Source of the DNA: an uncultured Lacticaseibacillus sp.
GTDB taxonomy: Bacteria; Bacillota; Bacilli; Lactobacillales; Lactobacillaceae
Reading direction: 5' to 3'
Length of the DNA: 5,141 nt
Assembly (NCBI GenBank): GCA_934293835.1
Contig: CAKQZO010000122.1
Coordinates: 1-5,141 of the forward strand
Position 1 is the first letter of the stretch, and every line of letters starts with the position of its first letter. The notes under the pieces were generated by a model. It was not told where the DNA came from. It saw nothing but the letters and a program-made list of their open reading frames with translations, and did not search any database. The translations under genes and the position numbers were made by a program. Of this stretch, positions 1-5,062 are shown piece after piece.

Positions 1-725
1 TTCTTCGTCGCCTGATAGGTGCGTACCGTGTCGGAATCGCCGACGCGCATAATCTGTGCCTTGACGGCCACCTGCCGCATCGCCATCGGTTGCGCATTCT
101 TCACCGCAATTGCCATCGCCGGGTGCTTATTGTATAAGAATGGCCGGGTCGAGTCATACTTGAGCTGGGCCGACGTCGATTGATACTGTTTTCCTTGCAA
201 CAAGACGCCAACCGAGTAGTCATAATGCGCCTTGATCGCAGTATGCGACTTGGTATTGTTCGCAACCTTCTCGGTAAAATGCCAGTCCCCGTATACCATC
301 CCTTTGAAGCCATTCTTCGGCACTTTAAGTGTTGTATTCAGCGTCGTCGCTTCGTGACCTTGCAGGGTAATCGTTGACTGTGCCTTAGGAAGCGTCAGCA
401 TACTGGTCAATGGCTGATTAATGCTACTCAGTGCTTTGGGGGTAAATGCGAGTCCACCACCAATCTGGGTATAGGCGTTACGTATATTACTTTTAACTGT
501 AATCGTTTTTTTTGTGAAGTTTTGAATCCGAAGCTGCAACGTCTGAGTCGTATCCGGCTTCACCTTGAGATCATAGAAGTTCTCAGCCATGTTGGTCTGA
601 TTGTCTGGTAAGACCGGCTGGACTTCAAAATCATTTTGATCGGCACTAACCGTATGGCCGTGTGCACCGCCGACTAACCCTAACCCTAACAGGATACTAA
701 AGACCCCAACTAACGCTTTTTTCAA
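1..725 (-). CDS. WxL-interacting surface protein (DUF916 + DUF3324), N-terminal part, cut by left window edge
   Basis: Secreted cell-wall protein of the WxLIP family, whose members bind peptidoglycan and hold WxL-domain partners on the surface. 241 complete codons are present. Residues 1-28 form a signal peptide (MKKALVGVFSILLGLGL, likely cut after VSA28). Residues about 33-150 match DUF916 (the peptidoglycan-binding half): FEVQPVLPDNQ at 33-43, NFYDLKVKPDTTQTLQLRIQ at 49-68, and a VPKNGFKGMVYGDWHF end. From about 168 the DUF3324 (host/WxL-binding) half begins with YDYSVGVLLQG and continues through MAIAVKNAQPMAMRQVAVKA. Family members are usually about 330-360 residues with a C-terminal membrane helix, so roughly the last 100 residues lie outside the window. 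The TTG at 725-723 is taken as the start because a strong Shine-Dalgarno lies 8 bases upstream, the signal peptide begins there, and a TAA (the stop of the upstream gene) blocks the frame just before. The 15-base gap to the WxL gene implies one operon and probable translational coupling. It resembles cscA-type genes, but no symbol is assigned. Confidence 0.93.
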   Translation of the reverse strand, partial: MKKALVGVFSILLGLGLVGGAHGHTVSADQNDFEVQPVLPDNQTNMAENFYDLKVKPDTTQTLQLRIQNFTKKTITVKSNIRNAYTQIGGGLAFTPKALSSINQPLTSMLTLPKAQSTITLQGHEATTLNTTLKVPKNGFKGMVYGDWHFTEKVANNTKSHTAIKAHYDYSVGVLLQGKQYQSTSAQLKYDSTRPFLYNKHPAMAIAVKNAQPMAMRQVAVKAQIMRVGDSDTVRTYQATK

Positions 726-731
726 AATCGT

Positions 732-740
732 CTCTCCTCT
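732..740 (-). promoter_or_regulatory. Ribosome binding site deciding a TTG start
   Basis: AGAGGAGAG on the minus strand fills most of the gap between the WxL gene stop (TAA, 743-741) and the TTG at 725. The GGAG core is 8 bases from the TTG. No ATG or GTG is similarly placed, so this site fixes the non-ATG start of the WxL-interacting protein. Confidence 0.8.
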
Positions 741-3425
741 TTACGGCAATTGATCCGCAGTCCAGGTCAAAGTTGTTGAGTAATGGCCATTGAGCCTTGT
801 GGTGGTGTCTGGCACATACAAGCCGACACTTTGCCCACCTGTCGTGGCTGTCCCAAAATTAACCCGCCAAGATTGGCTGCCTGTTGTGCCTGTATCTGAT
901 GGTGCTACCGTCGCTGACACGATGGCAGTCGGCTGCGCCCCTGGCACTAAGGTGAAGTGGGATTTCGTCTGAAACTGGGTGCTCGTCGACGCGTCTCCTC
1001 CGGCGCTAGTCACCTGCAGATTCTTGAACCACAGCCGCGCATCATTCAACTCGGATCGATCGCTATCGTGGCTAAACTGTGCGTCCTGTGCGACACTCAA
1101 CTGCCAGGAACCGACCCCGATTCGATCGATCACCGTCGCCCCATATGGAATCGTCTGTTGCGTCACACGCGACTGGGTGCCGATTAAATAGTTCTCGTTA
1201 ACCTTAGTCGGGGAAAACTGACCAAACTCAAGCGTCGCATCAGGATCTAGCTCGAACATCTGCATATCATAGACATACGTCAAGGTCTGTGCCGTCGCGC
1301 CGAAGATTGGATCTGGCAAATTATTGGCATCGTACGGATCCAAGCTGTCATCAACGGCGCCCATAGTGGTGCCCCAGATAGTCAATCCTTCATGCGTCGC
1401 TGGCACATTCGCACCGGGATGCGCAACCGACAATGCCTGGCCGTTCTCACCTGTGTAGGTGTGCGTCGCCAAAACAGTGTTGGTCGCGCGATCATATTCT
1501 TGTACGGTGATTTGGCCAGTTTTGCTATCGCGGAAGGTCAACTGGTTGTCTTTGACGGACACGACACCATCACTGGTCGTGGTCCCCCAGGCATCCCCTG
1601 GCACCCGCACCGCCGTGATCCCGAGTAGCTTCGACCACTGAACTTCATACGTTCCAGTCGCCACACCATAACCGGTCGGCGGCGTCACTTCTTTGAGCGC
1701 TAAGGTCCGCGTGCCGGCATTCTTCGGCACGACCGTCGTTAAACCAGTACTGTCTGTGGCCGCCGAGGTTTGGTCATCCGTCGCATCCGCTGTGTCCGTC
1801 AGTTGGAACTTGGCCCCTGCCAAGACTTGACTCTCATCTTGCGCATCGACTTTTTTGATCTGTACGCGTTCGGTAGCCGGTGTCACATCCCCGGTGACCT
1901 TCATCGTCCAGGCTCGGCCGTCACTCCCATCGTCCATGTATGAGGCGATCGTGTAGCCACTATTCCCACCTCCGCTATTAACGGTAAAGTAGAAGTACAA
2001 CTCTGGCGCCCCACCATCACTCGAGCTAACGGTGATGCGGTTTTCTTTTTGGTTGCACACGACGGTGACATGTTTCGTGGAAACGACACCGCTTGGGTCC
2101 GTTTCTTTGATAGTGTACACGATCTGCGCCCCAGTCGCGGTGGTCGTCGACTTTTTGGTAATCTTTTGATTATCGCCAGCCACAATCTTGGTTTTACTCA
2201 AATCAAGCGTCGTCGCCGCGGCGAGTTGCACGACGGCATTACGGTTAGTCAAGTTTTCGACCCGGATGTGAACCGCGCCAGTCGCACCGACGGCAAACTT
2301 CGTCGCGTCGTTGCCTTTAGCGTTTTCTAACCAGGTGTAAAGATTGGCTTCTTCGGTATCGGGATCGATGATCGTGATATGCTGCCACTTACCCGCGGTG
2401 CCTTTAGTGCCGTCTGCCAGCAACGGTGTCAGTGTGACATCACTCAAGCTGGCCTTAGGGGTTAATACCAACGGCACACTCCCGGCGCTATCGCCACTCG
2501 TGGGCACATATATTTCTACGACTTGTTGGCCACCCTGTGTCGACAAGGTGAGGCTGGCACCATTATCAGCGGTTAACTTGGTGAAATCATCACTACTGGT
2601 GGTACTGGCATCCATGGCGCGCCAGGCTTGGTAGGTTTGCGCCCAATTCAACGTCGTGCCACCTAACCCGATCGTCACCACGGCACCAGGCGTCTGCGTG
2701 TTTGTGACCACCGCTGAAATCACGGACCCATCGGCAAACAAGTAACTATCGTCGCCACTGGTAATACTCAACGTACCGCTTGCCGGCGTAGCCGCCGCAC
2801 TGCGCGCACGCAATTTTGGCGTCACGACTGAGGTGGCACTAGCACTGCTGCTGGAACTACTGGAACTGCTCGTACTGCTCGTACTGCTACTGCTACTAGC
2901 AGCCGAAGCCAACGTGAGTTTCGTTCCTAAGACGGTATTAGCAATCTCCGGCTGCAAGGTCATATCGCCGATCGTGTCGGGGACGTTGAGGGCAAAACTG
3001 ATTTTTGCGTTCGTCGTATCAGCAGTGGCTTTAGGCCAACTAAAAGTCAAGGTCTGGCCAGATTGCGTCGTCGTCACGTGCAGCGCTTGAGCCGTTGCGA
3101 CCAAGTCCTGGCCGGTTCGCGTCGCGGGATGATCATCTCCCCACAGCTTCTGCGTCGCCGCCCAATCAAGTTCAACGCCTTCAGGCAACGCCAAAGACAC
3201 CGTCGCTGTTGCATCAACTTGGTTCGTCAATGATAGCGCCAGTGGTATCCCGCTCGAATACGTCTTCTGAGCAGTCGTTGTGGTCAAGCTCAAGCGTGAA
3301 TCCTCCGCTTGGCCCACGACCCTTTGTTGTTGATGAGTGGCATACGTTAAGCCTAGCAACACGAGTAAGGCGCCCAAGATGGCGAGTTCCAAGACTCGCC
3401 GTCTGCCTGTATATATACGTCGCAT
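741..3425 (-). CDS. Large secreted WxL-domain surface protein with SpaA/Cna-B-like and MucBP-like domains
   Basis: An 894-residue exported protein expected to be held non-covalently on the cell wall by its C-terminal WxL domain and the partner encoded just downstream. Residues 1-40 are a positively charged N-terminus plus a hydrophobic helix (VLELAILGALLVLLGLTYA, 11-29), probably a signal peptide cut near GQA40. Residues about 43-165, 216-345 and 353-515 look like three related beta-rich modules. A Ser-rich linker at 175-199 separates the first two. Residues 520-635 resemble a SpaA/Cna-B-like fold: VQIKKVDA, LAGAKFQLTD, TDSTGL, LKEVTPPTGY. Lys524/525, Glu579 and Asp633 or Asn627 are candidate isopeptide residues. 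Residues 637-719 resemble MucBP (GQITVQEYD, ending LTYVYD). Residues 725-894 are the WxL domain: LEFGQFSP, VIDRIGVGSWQLSV, LTWTADQLP. The second motif is WTA rather than W-x-L. ATG 3425 is preferred over upstream in-frame starts at 3614 and 3479 because AGGGGG lies 7 bases before it and the signal peptide starts there. Adhesion to host or matrix is inferred, not shown. Confidence 0.92.
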   Translation of the reverse strand: MRRIYTGRRRVLELAILGALLVLLGLTYATHQQQRVVGQAEDSRLSLTTTTAQKTYSSGIPLALSLTNQVDATATVSLALPEGVELDWAATQKLWGDDHPATRTGQDLVATAQALHVTTTQSGQTLTFSWPKATADTTNAKISFALNVPDTIGDMTLQPEIANTVLGTKLTLASAASSSSSTSSTSSSSSSSSSASATSVVTPKLRARSAAATPASGTLSITSGDDSYLFADGSVISAVVTNTQTPGAVVTIGLGGTTLNWAQTYQAWRAMDASTTSSDDFTKLTADNGASLTLSTQGGQQVVEIYVPTSGDSAGSVPLVLTPKASLSDVTLTPLLADGTKGTAGKWQHITIIDPDTEEANLYTWLENAKGNDATKFAVGATGAVHIRVENLTNRNAVVQLAAATTLDLSKTKIVAGDNQKITKKSTTTATGAQIVYTIKETDPSGVVSTKHVTVVCNQKENRITVSSSDGGAPELYFYFTVNSGGGNSGYTIASYMDDGSDGRAWTMKVTGDVTPATERVQIKKVDAQDESQVLAGAKFQLTDTADATDDQTSAATDSTGLTTVVPKNAGTRTLALKEVTPPTGYGVATGTYEVQWSKLLGITAVRVPGDAWGTTTSDGVVSVKDNQLTFRDSKTGQITVQEYDRATNTVLATHTYTGENGQALSVAHPGANVPATHEGLTIWGTTMGAVDDSLDPYDANNLPDPIFGATAQTLTYVYDMQMFELDPDATLEFGQFSPTKVNENYLIGTQSRVTQQTIPYGATVIDRIGVGSWQLSVAQDAQFSHDSDRSELNDARLWFKNLQVTSAGGDASTSTQFQTKSHFTLVPGAQPTAIVSATVAPSDTGTTGSQSWRVNFGTATTGGQSVGLYVPDTTTRLNGHYSTTLTWTADQLP
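2829..2903 (-). repeat. Ser-codon low-complexity tract (interdomain linker)
   Basis: Encodes residues 175-199 of the WxL protein, almost all Ser with a few Ala and Thr. The DNA is built from AGC, AGT, TCC and ACG codons in units of about 9 bases (AGCAGTACG occurs twice in tandem). All units are multiples of 3, so slippage would change linker length without shifting the frame. Such linkers usually give flexibility or reach and are often glycosylated in lactobacillal surface proteins; that last point is general knowledge. Confidence 0.85.
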
Positions 3426-3432
3426 TGTCACG

Positions 3433-3491
3433 CCCCCTATGTAAAAGTGTCGACGAGCCTGGGTAAACACCCACCTCACCGTGACACCCCC
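3433..3491 (-). repeat. Duplicated translation-initiation region ahead of the WxL gene
   Basis: Two copies of a G-run followed by a start-like codon lie exactly 54 bases (18 codons) apart in the same frame. The outer copy is GGGGG at 3491-3487 with GTG at 3479. The inner copy is GGGGG at 3437-3433 with ATG at 3425. From the G-run through the start codon, GGGGGTGTCACGGTGAG and GGGGGCGTGACAATGCG match at 12 of 17 bases. The encoded stretches GGVTVRWVFTQARR and GGVTMRRIYTGRRR also align. The inner site is the better start (true AGGGGG, 7-base spacing, ATG). The outer one could give an 18-residue longer N-terminus or be a relic. Confidence 0.5.
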
Positions 3492-3528
3492 GTACCGTCC
3501 CCCCGAATGTACGTCATGTTGGCTACTT

Positions 3529-3578
3529 ATTATGTATGCATCTTTGTTAATCCGTGTGCATCTGTGCACGTCTTTGTG
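3529..3578 (-). promoter_or_regulatory. Candidate activator-dependent promoter of the WxL operon, with four 10-bp direct repeats
   Basis: On the minus strand CATAAT (3534-3529) is a 5-of-6 match to the -10 consensus, about 97 bases before the WxL start if transcription begins near 3522. No acceptable -35 hexamer is found at 16-18 bases. In its place are four consecutive 10-base units: CACAAAGACG (3578-3569), TGCACAGATG (3568-3559), CACACGGATT (3558-3549) and AACAAAGATG (3548-3539). Each matches CACAAAGATG at 7 or more of 10 positions. One helical turn per unit puts all copies on the same DNA face. A short dyad, GTGCA-N4-TGCAC (3556-3569), overlaps the array. A missing -35 plus phased repeats suggests positive control, plausibly by the adjacent Rgg-like protein; the regulator assignment is inference. 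Confidence 0.5.
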
Positions 3579-3616
3579 TTCATCATGGCATAGATTAGTA
3601 ACGACACTCGTCATCT

Positions 3617-3645
3617 GGTCTAAAGTGACCTAGTCACAAGTGGCC
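3617..3645 (-). other. Symmetric stem-loop downstream of the regulator gene
   Basis: A dyad lies 17 bases past the regulator stop codon: GGTC, 4 unpaired, GTGAC, CTA loop, GTCAC, 4 unpaired, GGCC (plus-strand reading). The inner 5-bp arms are perfect and the outer arms pair with G-U allowed. No T-run follows on the minus strand, so it is a poor intrinsic terminator. It may be an operator or a partial attenuator between the regulator and the WxL operon. Confidence 0.35.
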
Positions 3646-3661
3646 TATGCACCTGTTGGGT

Positions 3662-4564
3662 CTACCACCGCATCGTGGGAGTGATCTCCGTTACTTGCTG
3701 CAACATGTTCCACTCGCGCTGAATTAGGGCGACGTTTTGCGCCGCCACGGCTGATGGGTAGAGTCGTTTCAAGGCCGAGATGAAGGCCTGTTTGTTGCGC
3801 ACCGCGGTGTTAACCTCTCCATTCAGCCAAGTCCCCATAATCTGTGCTAGTTTCTGATACATGCTAAAATAATGATTAGGCTCGGTTAATTTCTGCTGTT
3901 GCAGTAACTGACAGACTTTCAAAACCACCGCCGAATCTTTAGTCATCAGCGCACTATCCAGCAAACCGACAAAATACTCCGCGATGATTTGCGCGCACTG
4001 ATGCCTACTCTGCTGTCGCTTCACCTGCCCGCCAACGAAAAAGGCGTGCGCCATTTCGTAAGGCGCCTCACCCACGATGAAGGTCAACAGGCGAAAATCA
4101 AAGCACGTGATTGTCTCACACCGCAGATAATAGGCACACAAGCGCGCCGCTAACCGCCGTGCTTGTTCATCATGCATCATCATTTTGGCCTGCAGGCATT
4201 CACAAACAATCACCGCACACCGCAACCAAGGGATCTGCTGTTGCCGGTACGCCTGACGTAATTTGTCGCTCAGTTGCTGCAAGGACGCGGCATCGTTCTG
4301 TGCCCGCGCTTGTTCGATCTGGTTTCCGACGGCGACCGTTGACAGTGGCATCGCAGCCAGATCGACGATCTCTGCAGGTGTGACGCCGAAAAAATTCATC
4401 AGGGTCAACAACTGACCAGCTTTGACTTCGACCTGACCTAGCTCGATGCGCTGCAAAGTTTTCTCAGACACCGAGAGCCGCTCGGATAACGCGGCTCGTG
4501 ACAGTTGCCGCGATAACCGCTGTTGTTTCAAAAATAGGCCTAAATTTACACTGCTCTTCTTCAT
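3662..4564 (-). CDS. Rgg/MutR-family transcriptional regulator (XRE-type helix-turn-helix)
   Basis: A cytoplasmic DNA-binding regulator of 300 residues, the usual size for Rgg/GadR/MutR proteins, which typically respond to small peptides through a helical repeat domain. Residues about 7-65 form an XRE-type HTH: LGLFLKQQRLSRQLSRAALS, then the recognition segment SVSEKTLQRIELGQ (31-44) and GQLLTLMNFFGVTPAEI (50-66). The rest is nearly all helical, with paired-helix character and an Rgg-like central stretch (YYLRCETITCFDFRLLTFI, 145-163). ATG 4564 has GGAGG (4574-4570) at a 5-base spacing. Eight Cys residues (116, 121, 123, 143, 149, 154, 190, 218) are unusual; the WxL protein has one and the visible part of the WxL-interacting protein none. 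The gene is codirectional with the WxL operon 236 bases downstream and no T-run terminator lies between, so read-through is possible. Control of that operon is inferred from position. The family call is from pattern recognition; a generic XRE regulator with a different C-terminal domain is the main alternative. Confidence 0.88.
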   Translation of the reverse strand: MKKSSVNLGLFLKQQRLSRQLSRAALSERLSVSEKTLQRIELGQVEVKAGQLLTLMNFFGVTPAEIVDLAAMPLSTVAVGNQIEQARAQNDAASLQQLSDKLRQAYRQQQIPWLRCAVIVCECLQAKMMMHDEQARRLAARLCAYYLRCETITCFDFRLLTFIVGEAPYEMAHAFFVGGQVKRQQSRHQCAQIIAEYFVGLLDSALMTKDSAVVLKVCQLLQQQKLTEPNHYFSMYQKLAQIMGTWLNGEVNTAVRNKQAFISALKRLYPSAVAAQNVALIQREWNMLQQVTEITPTMRW

Positions 4565-4679
4565 CCGTGCCTCCGTTCAACCTTAGTTCAGGTATCCAAG
4601 CGGCCCTATGCTGATACACTTACTGCGAATAAACACTCCAAGATATTGCTGTCCACCCTTGACGCTCAAGCCGATGCTA

Positions 4680-4715
4680 ATTATCCTGCGCCGCATCCCC
4701 AAAATCAAAGCGGCG
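4680..4715 (-). promoter_or_regulatory. Promoter of the Rgg-like gene with an inverted repeat around the -35
   Basis: On the minus strand TTGATT (4708-4703) and GATAAT (4685-4680) are separated by 17 bases and match the sigma-A -35 and -10 at 4 and 5 of 6 positions. This predicts a leader of about 110 bases before ATG 4564. CGCCGC (4715-4710) and GCGGCG (4694-4689) are perfect inverted arms spaced 21 bp start to start, two helical turns, enclosing the -35. This arrangement suits a dimeric repressor or autoregulation. The leader also has a small perfect hairpin, CTTGA-GCG-TCAAG (4670-4658). Confidence 0.55.
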
Positions 4716-4762
4716 TCAATAACCGGCTTTTACCAGTTCTGTATTAGCAATTGACAATTCTT

Positions 4763-4771
4763 ATCATACCA
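4763..4771 (-). promoter_or_regulatory. Second, extended -10 promoter candidate upstream of the Rgg-like gene
   Basis: TGGTATGAT on the minus strand fits the extended -10 pattern TG-N-TATAAT with one mismatch. No good -35 is present, as is tolerated for extended -10 promoters. Transcription would start near 4756 and give a leader of about 190 bases that runs through the main promoter. It is downstream of the terminator at 4840-4875, so it would act independently of the small unit to the right. Confidence 0.3.
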
Positions 4772-4839
4772 CGGGCAACCAGAGGTATGTAACCGCAATT
4801 TTATTTCTCGCATCGTACGAGTGGCCCACGACTCTATGC

Positions 4840-4875
4840 AAAATCGCCTGCCACCCACATATAGGTAGCAGGCGA
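4840..4875 (-). terminator. Intrinsic terminator of the small minus-strand transcription unit
   Basis: Read on the minus strand, TCGCCTGC-T-ACC pairs with GGT-G-GCAGGCGA around an 8-base loop (4863-4856) and is followed by TTTT (4843-4840). In minus-strand RNA the one non-Watson-Crick position (4867/4852) is a U-G pair, so the 12-bp stem is continuous. In plus-strand RNA it would be a C-A mismatch with no immediate U-run. This asymmetry assigns it to the minus strand. It begins 20 bases after the stop of the 26-residue ORF. Confidence 0.7.
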
Positions 4876-4895
4876 CTGTTTCACCCCTTCAATCC

Positions 4896-4976
4896 CTAAT
4901 ACATTGGCGCGATCAGCTGACCGATGCGATCTGGAGTCAAGTGCAGACGTTCCCCATTTCTTGAGATATTATGCAT
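4896..4976 (-). CDS. Small ORF of 26 residues with its own promoter, RBS and terminator; function unknown
   Basis: The product begins MHNISRNGERLHLTPDRIG and ends QLIAPMY. I do not recognise it. The gene call rests on context. GGAGAG (4987-4982) lies 5 bases before the ATG. An in-frame TAA upstream shows it is not the tail of a longer frame. A promoter-like pair is found at 5005-5039, and an intrinsic terminator follows the stop by 20 bases. The peptide is polar and basic (three Arg, two His, one Glu, one Asp), lacks a signal sequence or membrane helix, and has no Cys or Lys. It is therefore not a typical Rgg short hydrophobic pheromone, a type I toxin or a classical bacteriocin. Alternatives are a regulatory or leader peptide, a dual-function small RNA of about 160 nt whose ORF is incidental, or the relic of a larger gene. 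It is the closest small unit upstream of the Rgg-like gene, but a functional link is speculation. Confidence 0.45.
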   Translation of the reverse strand: MHNISRNGERLHLTPDRIGQLIAPMY

Positions 4977-4988
4977 GGTTTCTCTCCA

Positions 4989-5017
4989 TTATCGAAGTTA
5001 CCATACTATATTATTCT
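4989..5017 (+). promoter_or_regulatory. Weak plus-strand promoter candidate for the gene at the right edge
   Basis: TTATCG (4989-4994) and TATTCT (5012-5017) are 17 bases apart; TATATT (5007-5012) is a better -10 but has a poor -35. This AT-rich block overlaps the minus-strand promoter of the small ORF, so it may be a divergent promoter region. A start near 5024 would give a leader of about 110 bases that contains the SD-sequestering stem. Confidence 0.3.
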
Positions 5018-5039
5018 AAATTAACCCACTACAAAACAA
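5005..5039 (-). promoter_or_regulatory. Promoter candidate for the 26-residue ORF
   Basis: In an AT-rich stretch on the minus strand, TTGTTT (5039-5034) and AATAAT (5015-5010) are 18 bases apart. A second pairing, TTGTAG (5034-5029) with TATAGT (5010-5005), is also 18 bases apart. Both have near-consensus -10 elements and half-matching -35 elements, and either would start transcription roughly 20-30 bases before the ORF. Confidence 0.4.
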
Positions 5040-5062
5040 GGCGCAAGAAACGGAATTCTCGT

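Noticed and set aside
673..693. Telomere-like CCCTAA repeats
   Set aside because: They encode the LGLGL core of the signal peptide of the WxL-interacting protein; repetition follows from Leu (TTA) and Gly (GGG) codons.
2833..3090. Leu-rich 85-residue plus-strand frame resembling a membrane protein
   Set aside because: It is the complement of the Ser-codon tract of the WxL gene (AGC and AGT read as GCT and ACT, with CTG and CTA in a shifted frame) and has no supporting signals.
3477..3506. G-quadruplex in the WxL leader
   Set aside because: The minus strand has G6, G5 and G3 runs, but one loop is too long for a standard four-run, three-tetrad pattern.
3426..3614. 63-codon N-terminal extension of the WxL protein starting at ATG 3614
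   Set aside because: It would run through the promoter and repeat array and place the signal helix far from the N-terminus, while ATG 3425 has a good ribosome binding site and directly precedes the signal peptide.
4581..4696. Minus-strand frame MRRRIISIGLSVKGG (37 residues) just before the Rgg-like gene
   Set aside because: The only G-run directly abuts its ATG, so there is no usable ribosome binding site, and the best promoter for the regulator lies within it, so most transcripts would lack its start.
4609..4755. Divergent plus-strand frame MLIHLLRINTPRYCC (48 residues) as a pheromone precursor
   Set aside because: There is no Shine-Dalgarno, no plausible plus-strand promoter, and the peptide is not SHP-like; it overlaps the regulator leader and promoter on the other strand.
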